Positions 25,301-32,797 of a DNA stretch of 39,859 nt are shown here, piece by piece (the stretch's first letter is position 1; each line of letters begins with the position of its first letter). Source of the stretch: Prevotella sp. (lineage in GTDB: Bacteria; Bacteroidota; Bacteroidia; Bacteroidales; Bacteroidaceae); the NCBI GenBank assembly GCA_016286995.1, contig JAEEVA010000028.1, positions 1 to 39,859 on the forward strand, in the 5' to 3' direction. A program made the position numbers and the translations under genes. The notes under the pieces were generated by a model that made no database searches, had not been told where the DNA came from, and saw nothing but the letters and a program-made list of their open reading frames with translations.

Positions 25301-27548
25301 TGAAGTAACCCTTGGTGGGGTTCGCCATGTCGCCGTCGGGCTCGTCTTCGCTGTAGCGTACGGCACCGACCAAATTAAAGCAATGGGAGAACATATTCTC
25401 AGAGGTGCCGATGTTCCACGACTTGCTGCAATAAATGGTGGTCAAACTCTGGCAATTCCGAAACATGCTGGTGGCATTGGTCACCTTGCCCATGTCGAAA
25501 TTGTCCAAATCGAGAGTCCTGAGCGCTCGGCAGCCATAGAACGTGGAGTTCATGTTGGTCACCTCGCTGGTGTTCAGATAGCGAAGGTCGGTGATGCTAG
25601 TGAGGTTCGACATATTGCAGAACCACCAGTATAGACTTGTGGGACGGGCATCGGCAAATTTGGCGTCAAACACCACAGTAGTAACTGAATTGGCGATGCT
25701 GTTCCATTTTGGTGTGCCCCATCCGACAGCCAGGACATCGTTGCCCTTCCAAACACTGGTAACGGTCTGTTCTTTGTACGTGTTACCGGCCTTGATATCA
25801 TCTTTAGTATAGTCGAAATACAGTGTCGCGTTGCCCGAGCACCAGATGGCGTAAGCATACGTGATCTCATTAGCAGTCATCGTCACCTTTTTGGCAGGCA
25901 TCGTGAACTGCAGGGGATCAGCATCCGTATTACTACCAGAGACAGCGACATTGTTATTATCTGCATCCTTCACGGTGATGTTGGAAGTCTCTGCGGTGAA
26001 CTTCACCACATCGCCTGCTGCAGCATAATACTCATAGTCAATATCCCAGATCATGCCTTCATAGATCTCGTCAATCTGTCTAAAGCAAAGTCCGCCGTTC
26101 TGATTGTTGTCACCGTAGAAAGTCAGCGTGGTGGGATAGGCTTGTCTGATGGGTGTGAGAATAGCCAAATCTTCAGCACCGTCAATCTCATAAACCTGTG
26201 TCGCTCCACCCAGGCCGTTGGTGCTGTAGCAGCGTGAGCCGCTAAAGGTCTCACCGCTGCTACCGGTAGTCCACTTATAGTTCATGCCCTTATTGGTGAA
26301 GTTCGTATAGGTGCCCAGCTCAAAGCAGTCACTGACAGTGATGCCGCTGTAAGTGTCACACCAGCCCACGATGGCTCCAACATATAGGGCAGCCGCCGTT
26401 TCTTTTTTCACTGTACCTTCAAAAACACAACCACTAACGGTCAGTGTAGCACTCTGGCCGTGGCCGATGATGCCGCCGGCATGGGAATCTGAGGTCGTGA
26501 TGGTGGTGCCCTTGACCACATAGCAGTCGGTCACCATATTCGTACCGCTCACTACATTACCTACCAATCCTGCAGTGTGTCTTCCGCCCTTGATGGTTCC
26601 GTCAACCGTCACACCCTTGATGGTGGCGCCGGCGATGTGGGCAAAGGGGGCCGTATGTATATTAGTTCCACCGTCAATATTGGCAGTCAGCAGTTTGGTG
26701 TTGCCGTCGAAAGTGCCGTTGAAGGGGTGAGCACTCGTACCAATCACAGTGGTTACCGTGAATTTGTCCAACATCTGGAAGTGGAGACTGCTACAGTCCT
26801 TACCGGCGGCCACGTAGTTGCCGACCACATCCCATTCCAGCGCCTTCGAGAGTTCAATGGGCTTGTCTGCCGTACCCTCTCCGCTCATGACCGTGCCGTC
26901 CGTCATAGTGAAATAACCCGTCACGGGGTTGGCCATCGTGGCATTGTAGTCCAACGCCGTCTCGCGCGAGTATTCCCGGGCACCCTTCAGATTCCTGCAG
27001 GCCCAGAACATGCTTGACGAATGCTCCTCGTCGTAGTTCCACGTCTTGTCGCAGGTGATGGTCTTCAGGTTGTCACAACCCCAGAACATATTCTGCACCG
27101 TCGTCACCTTGCCCATGTCAAAGGTGTTGACATTGATGGACTTCATCGAAGAACAGGCGTAAAACATGGCCTTCATCGTCGTGGCCTCGCTAGTTTTCAG
27201 GTTGCTCAGGCCGTCGAACGCCGTCACGTTTTCAAAGCCCCAGAACCAGCTATCGAAGCTCGTGGGTGTCACGTTGACAAAGCTGTTGTCGAACTTCACC
27301 TTGGTCACGTCGCGCCGGATATTGCGCCACCCCGGAGTGCTTTCACCTGTGGCGGTGACTGCGGTTCCGCTCCATACGTCGGTTACGGTCTTGGTGTCAA
27401 AGGTATCGCCCTTCTTGACAACAGTCTCTTGATAAATAAAATAGAGCGTCTTGTTACCCTCCACCCAGACAGCCTGTGCCGTCGATGTCGCCTTCGCTCC
27501 CACTACTATCAGTAGCAGGGCAAGCATCATCATTAACTTTCTTCTCAT
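22308..27548 (-). CDS. Giant BspA-like surface protein with four DUF285-type modules
   Basis: This 1746-residue protein has a signal peptide (1-20, ending AKA). Four modules of about 190-200 residues begin with AxWxxGNxTLYF and end in GYFT (near 25, 575, 775 and 1300). Each contains LRR-like lines such as LTSITDLRYLNTSEVTNM, as in DUF285 / BspA-like surface proteins. Two beta-helix/GLUG-like segments (about 220-480 and 990-1270, SGTFDG and GGLIGNV motifs) separate them. The C-terminal part (LPFDVTIDGS onward) and the YTLDGRKL...GRKVVM tail match the other BspA-like protein, suggesting the same export route. Probably a surface adhesin or glycan-contact protein; the ligand is unknown. It has its own promoter and terminator, so it is separate from the glycosidase operon. 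Confidence 0.85.
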   Translation of the reverse strand: MRRKLMMMLALLLIVVGAKATSTAQAVWVEGNKTLYFIYQETVVKKGDTFDTKTVTDVWSGTAVTATGESTPGWRNIRRDVTKVKFDNSFVNVTPTSFDSWFWGFENVTAFDGLSNLKTSEATTMKAMFYACSSMKSINVNTFDMGKVTTVQNMFWGCDNLKTITCDKTWNYDEEHSSSMFWACRNLKGAREYSRETALDYNATMANPVTGYFTMTDGTVMSGEGTADKPIELSKALEWDVVGNYVAAGKDCSSLHFQMLDKFTVTTVIGTSAHPFNGTFDGNTKLLTANIDGGTNIHTAPFAHIAGATIKGVTVDGTIKGGRHTAGLVGNVVSGTNMVTDCYVVKGTTITTSDSHAGGIIGHGQSATLTVSGCVFEGTVKKETAAALYVGAIVGWCDTYSGITVSDCFELGTYTNFTNKGMNYKWTTGSSGETFSGSRCYSTNGLGGATQVYEIDGAEDLAILTPIRQAYPTTLTFYGDNNQNGGLCFRQIDEIYEGMIWDIDYEYYAAAGDVVKFTAETSNITVKDADNNNVAVSGSNTDADPLQFTMPAKKVTMTANEITYAYAIWCSGNATLYFDYTKDDIKAGNTYKEQTVTSVWKGNDVLAVGWGTPKWNSIANSVTTVVFDAKFADARPTSLYWWFCNMSNLTSITDLRYLNTSEVTNMNSTFYGCRALRTLDLDNFDMGKVTNATSMFRNCQSLTTIYCSKSWNIGTSENMFSHCFNLVGAVRYSEDEPDGDMANPTKGYFTQPDTKVYALWCSGNATLYFITSESAIHQGDTYNGQTITYLWNGNDVIKTGSEHPQWLNDGLNVQPLHVVFDASFTTVKPTSLYEWFKNFANLEDVTGLDYLKTNEVTTTVRMFGNCVKLTTLDLSSFDMSKVTDMTDMFHGCVLLATIKCNDTWTPASSSDMFSGCTSLKGAADFDAGKITAAMANPYTGYFTATKNVFELASTEDWDQLAAYVNAGNSCKNMRFTMTKDFKAGKMIGTDDHHFRGTFDGAGYTLEVEYGSEETPFNQDRCAPFRYIGYGARIENLIVTGDIYTSAKGGAGVVSQTYNEATLSNILCTVNIHSSFDSSTIQPYDPASHGGLIGNVNGDEKGTKGTTIVGCSFQGSLLGEKSDGVGGFVGIKGSKPYLTIYDSFFAPKEVTMSGSYSNTFSRYANTEPGDGALTIGDICYYTTTLGTAQGQKAQVIKDESESCYIKNISDYYNVSMIITHTNGTTTKTSMMAFVVDEIDDGDIEGEYQWLAASGGNVYFESTAIDLAAKDADGATVELTEDSSHNYHFTMPAKDVTITGAGSLAYAIWCNGNKTLYFDYSDTKVNMGESYTGKYDDQTVTQVWSGNDVVNIGWSIPKWSDFAYSATTVVFTEAFKDVKPTSMNRWFWNFKALTSFTGLANLNTSEVTVMNSTFYDCDALTRIDVNSFSVGKVTNASSMFGNCDNLETIFCNDTWPIATTQKMFYNSRKLKSPNATYSDDHIDGAMANPNTGYFTKKELTLANAADNSNEIEKFEGIEDVKVILTGRTLYRDGNWNTICLPFDVTIDGSVLDKNGVDVKELDVNGTYETNKKTGFEESTGTLYLYFKNEDTKLKAGTPYIIKWNDVENDDIINPVFIGVTVSSKTAGSVTSEDTKVSFVGTYGYQSFTAADHTILFVGAEDKLYWPENGANIGAQRAYFQLNGITVGDVTGGAHMFFLDDSTGLSEKVIVNSENFGTATSWYTLDGRKLDGKPTTKGVYIYNGRKVVM

Positions 27549-27575
27549 AATTCAGTCAATTATTATAATTGGGTG

Positions 27576-27607
27576 CAAAGATACAAATAAGTGATGACAA
27601 CACAAAA
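27576..27607 (-). promoter_or_regulatory. Promoter of the giant BspA-like gene
   Basis: Minus-strand TATCTTTG (27576-27583) is exactly 19 nt downstream of TTTTG (27603-27607), a textbook Bacteroidetes -33/-7 pair. The ATG at 27548 follows after a leader of about 20 nt. Confidence 0.75.
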
Positions 27608-27670
27608 AAAAAATTAATTATTTTTTGTTAATACAGCCCTATCATCCAGCGAAATGGGTAAACGGAAGAC

Positions 27671-27712
27671 AAAAAAAAGAAATCCAAGCTACTGAAAGAA
27701 CAGTAACTTGGA
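27671..27712 (-). terminator. Orphan terminator-like hairpin facing left
   Basis: On the minus strand TCCAAG-TT-ACTG (6-nt loop) CAGT-AG-CTTGGA is followed by TTTCTTTTTTTT. No gene on the minus strand lies just upstream of it. The sequence feeding into it reads CAGTAATCCCGACAGAAAGA, which could be the tail of a lost RNA gene, but no tRNA fold can be drawn. Confidence 0.5.
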
Positions 27713-27842
27713 CTCTTTCTGTCGGGATTACTGCCCTACTTCGCTTAAAAACCATTAAATTCAATTAATTTCAATTTCTTTTTATCTAATTTAATATCAA
27801 TTAGTTACACTCATAATTCATTTTAAGTCAAGCAGACGCAAT
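27713..27842. other. AT-rich spacer left of the mobile element
   Basis: No ORF or RNA gene is supported. The DNA is very AT-rich with AATTCAATTAATTTCAATTT repeats. The left end of the mobile element probably lies here or in the ACGCCAA repeats that follow. Confidence 0.4.
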
Positions 27843-27843
27843 C

Positions 27844-27880
27844 ACGCCAATTTTAGATTATCACGCCAAAAATACGCCAA
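27844..27880 (+). repeat. Three ACGCCAA direct repeats before the integrase gene
   Basis: ACGCCAA occurs at 27844-27850, 27863-27869 and 27874-27880; the first two copies are preceded by TC. Short direct repeats just upstream of an integrase gene are typical of arm-type integrase or excisionase sites near an attachment site. That role here is inferred. Confidence 0.45.
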
Positions 27881-27887
27881 AAATTCC

Positions 27888-27918
27888 TTGGTGGTTTGGA
27901 ATACTTATAGTATCTTTG
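27888..27918 (+). promoter_or_regulatory. Integrase promoter
   Basis: TATCTTTG at 27911-27918 with TTG at 27888-27890 (20-nt spacer). The box overlaps a possible TTG start at 27916, so translation must begin later, at the ATG 27943. Confidence 0.65.
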
Positions 27919-27942
27919 CACCCAGAAATTAAAACATATATT

Positions 27943-29475
27943 ATGGCACAGATAGAATTAAGGATTTCAAGTAAGGTACAGAAAGAGACGGGTATGTGTG
28001 AAGTGCTGATCCGTTTCTTCCAAGGTTCCAAGTTCAATTTGAGGGCTAAAAGTGGTATATTCATCAATCCAGAATATTTTGAGTACTACATCGATAGAGC
28101 CAAGACGGAAAGCATAGGAATAAAAGTTCCTGGCAATCTGCTTACGGCCACAGAAGAAAAGGCAAAGAAAAGTCACTATGTCCTTCGACAAAGCGGTACC
28201 ATCGTCATCAAACAGCGTTTAGAGACGCCCGAAGTCAAACAACACCGCGAACTCGCAGACCGTCTTGACACTTTGAAGAAAACAATCATCGAAGCATACG
28301 AGAACAATAAAGATGCAAACCTTACAAGCGAATGGCTTCAGTTAGTAATAGACAGACACAACCATCCTGACAAATATATCGTCAAGGCTGAGGAGAAAAA
28401 GACATTTTACGAACTGGTCGAAGAGTATATTACTAAAAGACATCTGGCATACACCCATGCCAAAGTCTTCCGTGTACTTATGCGAGAAGTTGCAAGATTC
28501 GAAGGTTTCATCCGGGCTACAGACTATAATCGCGGTGACTTCACCTTCGATATTGATACAGTCACCAGGAGTGATATAGAGGACTTCATTGACTATCTCC
28601 GGCACGAATACACACTATCCACAGAACACAAAGATCTGTTTAAGAAACTACTTACGGAATACCCTGCCAGTGTCACTAAAGGAAATTGCAAGCTGGAGGA
28701 TCGTGGAGAGAACACGGTTATCAAAGGAGCCAAGAGACTAAAATCGCTCTTCCTTTGGTTCTACGAAGAGGAACTGACAAAGAATCGTCCGTTTGATGGC
28801 ATTAAGATTGAGACTGAGAAGGTCGGTACACCTTATTATATAACTATAGAAGAAAGGAACAAGATTGCAGAGACAGACTTTGTCGCTGCCTACGAGAACA
28901 TGTCAGAGGAAGAAAGAAAAGGCATCGACAAGACCAACCTTGCAGGCTATGGCATACAAAGGGATATCTTTATCTTCCAGTGTTTCGTAGGTTGTCGTGT
29001 TGGTGACCTCTTGACGTTAGGTCCAGGGAATATCATAGATGGTATTCTGGTATACACGCCACACAAGACCAAGGACAACGGAGAACAAGCTATGCAGGCA
29101 CGTGTTCCTCTGCATCCCAAGGCTCTTGAATTGGTCAAGAAGTACGAAGGTGTCTGCACGAACGGACTACTCTTCCCGTTCATCACTGCTCAGAAATACA
29201 ATATAGCCATCAAGAAGATATTCAAGTTGGCAGGTATTACTCGCAATGTCATTATCCGCAATCCCAAAACAGGAGAAAATGAACTGGTGCCTATCGATAC
29301 TGTTGCATCAAGTCACTTGGCTCGTCGTACTTTCATCGGAAACGCCTACTTCAAGGTTGCCGATCCGAATCTGATAGGTAAGATGTCCGGCCACGTGGAT
29401 GGTTCCAGAGCATTCAAGAGATACCGTAAAATTGAGGATGAAACACTGAAAAGCGTGATTGACTTAATTGGTTAA
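27943..29475 (+). CDS. Tyrosine-type site-specific integrase
   Basis: This 510-residue recombinase has the Bacteroidetes arrangement: an N-terminal arm-binding part (ELRISSKVQKETGMCEVLIRF), a SAM-like core-binding domain (about 150-285) and a C-terminal catalytic domain. The active-site set is complete: Arg352 (GCRVGDLL), Lys375 (TPHKTKD), His458 and Arg461 (HLARRTF), His484 (SGHVDG) and the nucleophile Tyr494 (KRYRKI). It should cut and rejoin DNA to integrate and excise the element. A TTG at 27916 is in frame but lies in the promoter, so the ATG at 27943 is used. The insert of about 30 residues around NMSEEERKGIDKTNLAGYG separates this from short NBU-type integrases. It marks the left end of the mobile element. 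Confidence 0.92.
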   Translation: MAQIELRISSKVQKETGMCEVLIRFFQGSKFNLRAKSGIFINPEYFEYYIDRAKTESIGIKVPGNLLTATEEKAKKSHYVLRQSGTIVIKQRLETPEVKQHRELADRLDTLKKTIIEAYENNKDANLTSEWLQLVIDRHNHPDKYIVKAEEKKTFYELVEEYITKRHLAYTHAKVFRVLMREVARFEGFIRATDYNRGDFTFDIDTVTRSDIEDFIDYLRHEYTLSTEHKDLFKKLLTEYPASVTKGNCKLEDRGENTVIKGAKRLKSLFLWFYEEELTKNRPFDGIKIETEKVGTPYYITIEERNKIAETDFVAAYENMSEEERKGIDKTNLAGYGIQRDIFIFQCFVGCRVGDLLTLGPGNIIDGILVYTPHKTKDNGEQAMQARVPLHPKALELVKKYEGVCTNGLLFPFITAQKYNIAIKKIFKLAGITRNVIIRNPKTGENELVPIDTVASSHLARRTFIGNAYFKVADPNLIGKMSGHVDGSRAFKRYRKIEDETLKSVIDLIG

Positions 29476-29532
29476 GAGTGGATTTAAGGTTAACTATATA
29501 TAATAAGGTATAGCATTTTGAAGAAAAAGTAG

Positions 29533-29540
29533 TAACTTTG
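29533..29540 (+). promoter_or_regulatory. Promoter of the cargo operon, with almost no leader
   Basis: TAACTTTG lies only 7 nt before the ATG at 29548 (a second ATG follows directly at 29551). In Bacteroidetes transcription starts a few bases after this box, so the mRNA would be leaderless or nearly so. No TTTG is found at the expected -33 distance; TTTTG at 29516-29520 is 12 nt away. Confidence 0.5.
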
Positions 29541-29547
29541 CACGCAA

Positions 29548-31086
29548 ATGATGACGATAGAAGAAATAAGGATAGGGAAAGAAGGTCAGACGTTTGACCT
29601 GAAGAGCATCCTGATAGACCCCAAGGCATTGGCAATACCCATCGTGGCGATGGCTAATGCTGATGGCGGTTTATTGGCAATCGGCATATCTGACAAGACC
29701 AGAAGAATTGAGGGCGTTAATCAATATGCGGAGAAACTGAACGAACTGTTGCGCGTCCCCTTCGATTTCTGTATTCCATCCATACCCGTCAAGTGCAGCT
29801 ACATGGATTGCACAGACCAGCATGGGAATGAGAACCGAATACTGTTGATAGACATCCCTGCCAGCATGTTCCTGCATACCAATCAGGCTGATGAAGCCTA
29901 TATCCGTGTTGGCGACAAGAGCCGTAAACTGACATTCGAGGAGCGTTTGCAGCTGATGTACGACAAAGGCGAGCGTTCTTATGAGGACACGGCTGTCTAT
30001 GGTGCCACGGTTGATGACATTGACATGGATGCCGTTGCTGACTATGCCAAGTTGCTGGGATATGGAAAGTCGCCAATGGAGTACTTGCGCGAGAACAACA
30101 ACTTTGTGACGACCAACAACAAAGGTGAGGAGGATGTCAGTGTCGCCTGTATCCTGCTCTTTGGCAAGAACCCTCAGAAGTTTTTTCCTCGTGGCCGTAC
30201 CCGTTTTATCAGATACGAAGGTATTGACGAGAAGGTGGGTGCAGAGATGAACGTCATCAAGGATGTCACCTTTGAAGGAACCATCCTGAATCAAGTTAAG
30301 AAGACTATTGAGTATCTGGAGACACAGGTACGTGAGCATACGTTCCTCGGACAGCATGGCCAGTTCATTACTCGTCGCGACTATCCTGAGTTCGTGATAC
30401 AAGAGATGACCGTAAATGCCTGTTGCCATAGAGCATACAACATCAAAGGAACTGAGATTCAAATCAAGATGTTCGATGACCGCCTTGTTTTTGAATCGCC
30501 TGGCAAATTGCCAGGACTGGTAAAGCCTTCAAATATCCGAACCACCCACTTCTCTCGTAATCCGAAGATAGCTGCATTCCTCAAAGCATATCACTATGTG
30601 AAGGAGTTTGGCGAGGGCCTTGATCGTATCTGTCGTGAGCAGGAAGCCAATGGTGCTAAGGCTCCATCTTTCCGAACCGACGAGTTCATCCTGAAGATTA
30701 CTGTACCGAAGGTCACAGAAAACGTCACAGAAACGTCACAGAAAACGAACAGAAACCAAACTGTAGAGTTACCAGATAATTCTCATGGGTTGACAGAAAA
30801 GTTACCAGAAAACGAGGAAAAGTTACCAGAAAAGTTACCAGAAAGCCGTCCTGGGTTGATTGAAAAGTTGGTTGAAAAGGCAAAATTGAATGGCGACAAG
30901 TTGACAGAAAACAGAATCACGATGTTACGCTTGATGATTGAGAACCCTTATATCTCGAAATCAGAAATCGCAACGGTATTAGGGATAAGCTATACAGCAG
31001 TTGGTAGCAATATTAACTACCTGCGTGGCAAATACCTCCGTCGTGTTGGCCCAGATAAGGGCGGTTTTTGGGAAATAATTATATAG
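29548..31086 (+). CDS. Schlafen AlbA_2 / HATPase_c_4 putative ATP-binding regulator
   Basis: This 512-residue protein has an N-terminal AlbA_2 (Schlafen AAA_4-type) domain (about 1-125; FDLKSILIDPKALAIPIVAM, NADGGLLAIGISD, EAYIRVGDKSRKL). A RecG-like HATPase_c_4 region follows at about 285-380 (EMTVNACCHRAYNIKG, VFESPGKLPG, EFGEGLDRI). Then comes a linker with repeated EKLPE units (about 405-450) and a C-terminal winged helix (NPYISKSEIATVLGISYTAVGSNINYL). Relatives are annotated as ATP-binding proteins or transcriptional regulators and are frequent in mobile and defence islands; the function is not established. It heads a three-gene operon, with the next ATG 10 bp after its stop. The promoter box sits almost on the start codon. 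Confidence 0.85.
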   Translation: MMTIEEIRIGKEGQTFDLKSILIDPKALAIPIVAMANADGGLLAIGISDKTRRIEGVNQYAEKLNELLRVPFDFCIPSIPVKCSYMDCTDQHGNENRILLIDIPASMFLHTNQADEAYIRVGDKSRKLTFEERLQLMYDKGERSYEDTAVYGATVDDIDMDAVADYAKLLGYGKSPMEYLRENNNFVTTNNKGEEDVSVACILLFGKNPQKFFPRGRTRFIRYEGIDEKVGAEMNVIKDVTFEGTILNQVKKTIEYLETQVREHTFLGQHGQFITRRDYPEFVIQEMTVNACCHRAYNIKGTEIQIKMFDDRLVFESPGKLPGLVKPSNIRTTHFSRNPKIAAFLKAYHYVKEFGEGLDRICREQEANGAKAPSFRTDEFILKITVPKVTENVTETSQKTNRNQTVELPDNSHGLTEKLPENEEKLPEKLPESRPGLIEKLVEKAKLNGDKLTENRITMLRLMIENPYISKSEIATVLGISYTAVGSNINYLRGKYLRRVGPDKGGFWEIII

Positions 31087-31096
31087 GCACAAGAGC

Positions 31097-31747
31097 ATGA
31101 AGAATAGAATACTGGATGCAGTTTCAGGGTTTCATATCATTAACGGATTGTTAAGGAAATACGTTCGGGAAGGTTCTCTTTGCCTTGAAGAGAAAAAGAC
31201 TATATGGGAAACCTATAAAAATAATAAGGATACGAATTCATTAATAGAGGATGCAGAACAAGAAGCCCACAAAAATATTGATGAGTTATACACTGATGCA
31301 TGCTTGTTAAATACAGAATCAAAGAAATGTACTGAGATACTCAAATCCAATGCTGCTGTGTTTTCTTCTTTTGAAGGAAAGACGGTCTATAAATGGATTG
31401 TTGATCCATATGAGAAATTATGGAGAACTGAAAGTGAAAAGGCAAATGAGCTATGGAGGAAATATTCAAGTCTCAGTAATAGTCTTGACAGCATGTTTTA
31501 TGGTGGGTGTTCAGAAGAAGAGATAAAGAAAGTTGAAGAAGAGTGCGACGCTACAAATGAGCAATACAAAGCCTTAAAGAAAAAGTATGAGCACCTTTAC
31601 GATGAGTATATTGAAGCACGAAACAAATGGATAGGCCTTATTAGCTTTGACCTTACGCTATTGGATATTCTTGCTAATAAATTAGCTGCAGTAAGCCAAT
31701 GCATCATAAATGACATAACGGAAATCAAGAAGGAGGGTGGCGTATGA
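31097..31747 (+). CDS. Unrecognised helical protein of the cargo operon
   Basis: I do not recognise this 216-residue protein. It is Lys/Glu-rich and predicted helical, with long heptad-like stretches (about 60-85 and 110-175: EEEIKKVEEECDATNEQYKA), so it probably forms a coiled coil. No signal peptide or membrane segment is seen. The DNA is more AT-rich than the ATPase gene before it. The last codons overlap the next start by 4 bp (ATGA), which indicates coupled translation and perhaps a complex between the two products. Confidence 0.75.
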   Translation: MKNRILDAVSGFHIINGLLRKYVREGSLCLEEKKTIWETYKNNKDTNSLIEDAEQEAHKNIDELYTDACLLNTESKKCTEILKSNAAVFSSFEGKTVYKWIVDPYEKLWRTESEKANELWRKYSSLSNSLDSMFYGGCSEEEIKKVEEECDATNEQYKALKKKYEHLYDEYIEARNKWIGLISFDLTLLDILANKLAAVSQCIINDITEIKKEGGV

Positions 31748-32136
31748 CAAGATTATTAAAGGAAACCACCAAAGAACTTGATTTAATCGACTCTGCCATT
31801 TGTACCTTCGTTTGGAGAGTTTGCAACAATGTGCTTTTTCATGAAATCAGGTGTACGGACTTCATTTTGCTAATGAATCTCAGGGAGCCAATACCACAAA
31901 TAAAGAAAAGAAATCGTGAAGATGGCCGCATCTGTTATATGATATGTGAGCTCTCAAAACATATCTATAGAAAGAGTCTTACTGAGCATTGGATTAATAC
32001 TATCCTTGAAAAATTCAATATTGGTCGTGACACCTACGACCACCATCATTATATCAATTCGAATTCAAGTAAAGCCAATATTGAGTTTGCTTCTGACATA
32101 CAAACAGCCATTAAAAATGGCCTGAACCAAGGATAA
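31744..32136 (+). CDS. Unrecognised small protein of the cargo operon
   Basis: This 130-residue protein matches no family I know. It is basic, apparently all-helical and cytoplasmic, with two Cys in the middle (ICTFVWRVCNN) and a His-rich stretch DTYDHHHYIN near 100-108. It is the last gene of the three-gene operon, coupled by a 4-bp overlap to the coiled-coil gene and followed by a strong terminator. Small partners coupled in this way often act as a complex with the upstream product, which is inference here. Confidence 0.7.
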   Translation: MTRLLKETTKELDLIDSAICTFVWRVCNNVLFHEIRCTDFILLMNLREPIPQIKKRNREDGRICYMICELSKHIYRKSLTEHWINTILEKFNIGRDTYDHHHYINSNSSKANIEFASDIQTAIKNGLNQG

Positions 32137-32195
32137 ACAGAATCACATTCCCAATTATTTCCAGCAATTCCCGAATTTAAGATTATTTAGCAGTC

Positions 32196-32246
32196 AAGAA
32201 TTCCGTATAATACTGACTTTCAGTTGTATACGGAATTCTTTTATTT
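32196..32246 (+). terminator. Terminator of the cargo operon
   Basis: AAGAATTCCGTAT (32196-32208) pairs perfectly with ATACGGAATTCTT (32228-32240), with an inner ACTG/CAGT stem, followed by TTATTT. It lies 60 bp after the last cargo stop. TTCCCAA motifs on both sides (near 32151 and 32248) are short repeats of unknown role. Confidence 0.85.
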
Positions 32247-32289
32247 CCCAAGTTTCCTACCATTCCCAAATACTACCAATCTAAAGGGC

Positions 32290-32297
32290 TACCTTTG
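32290..32297 (+). promoter_or_regulatory. Promoter of the helix-turn-helix gene
   Basis: TACCTTTG at 32290-32297, about 28 nt before the ATG at 32325. A TTG start at 32295 is in frame but is inside the box, so it is rejected. No clear -33 element is seen; TTCCCAA/ATTCCCAAAT motifs at 32245-32275 could be operator sites. Confidence 0.6.
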
Positions 32298-32324
32298 CAG
32301 CCAGATTTTTCAATTCAATTTGAT

Positions 32325-32714
32325 ATGATTAAAGATAATGTTTTTGCAAAGGATGCCAACCAGGTTGGCTACTTTGAGCCAAGTGAAGAAAGTGAGTTGT
32401 TTGCCAAGCGACTCGTGTCTGCAATTTCTAAGGGCGGTGACCACATCTCCCTTACTCTAACGGAGAAAGGTGCCATCGCCTTCGCACGCGAACTATCTGA
32501 ATGTTTGTTGGCAGAGAAAGCCGCTCAGGCATCCGAAGACCACGAAGACGAAGGTGTACTATTGTCCAAACAAGAAGTTATGGACAAGATCGGTGTCAGT
32601 TCCACTACATTATGGCTATGGGAGAAGAAGGATTACCTCGTGCCTGTCAAGATTGGCCGTAAGGTGTTCTATCGAATTGCTGACATCAATAAGCTCTGTG
32701 AAAACAAGCATTAG
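32325..32714 (+). CDS. Helix-turn-helix (excisionase/MerR-like) protein
   Basis: The 129-residue protein has an N-terminal half without known domain (FEPSEESELFAKRLVSAISKG) and a C-terminal HTH_17-type DNA-binding domain: LLSKQEVMDKIGVSSTTLWLWEKKDYLVPVKIGRKVFYRIADI (about 85-125; quoted only to show the motif KIGVSSTTLWLWEK). Such proteins in Bacteroidetes mobile elements act as excision factors or repressors. It precedes parA and could control excision and replication genes of the element. The start at 32325 is set by the TACCTTTG box. Confidence 0.75.
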   Translation: MIKDNVFAKDANQVGYFEPSEESELFAKRLVSAISKGGDHISLTLTEKGAIAFARELSECLLAEKAAQASEDHEDEGVLLSKQEVMDKIGVSSTTLWLWEKKDYLVPVKIGRKVFYRIADINKLCENKH

Positions 32715-32797
32715 GAGCCACGCCCGTGCCGCAAAAGTGCGGGTTTGACTTCCATTGCCGTTATATAAAAACATAATAGAAGTATATAATATAAATT

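Noticed and set aside
27916..27942. TTG start of the integrase at 27916
   Set aside because: It overlaps the -7 box TATCTTTG (27911-27918), which would not be transcribed.
32295..32324. TTG start of the helix-turn-helix protein at 32295
   Set aside because: It lies inside the TACCTTTG promoter box; the ATG at 32325 is in frame downstream.
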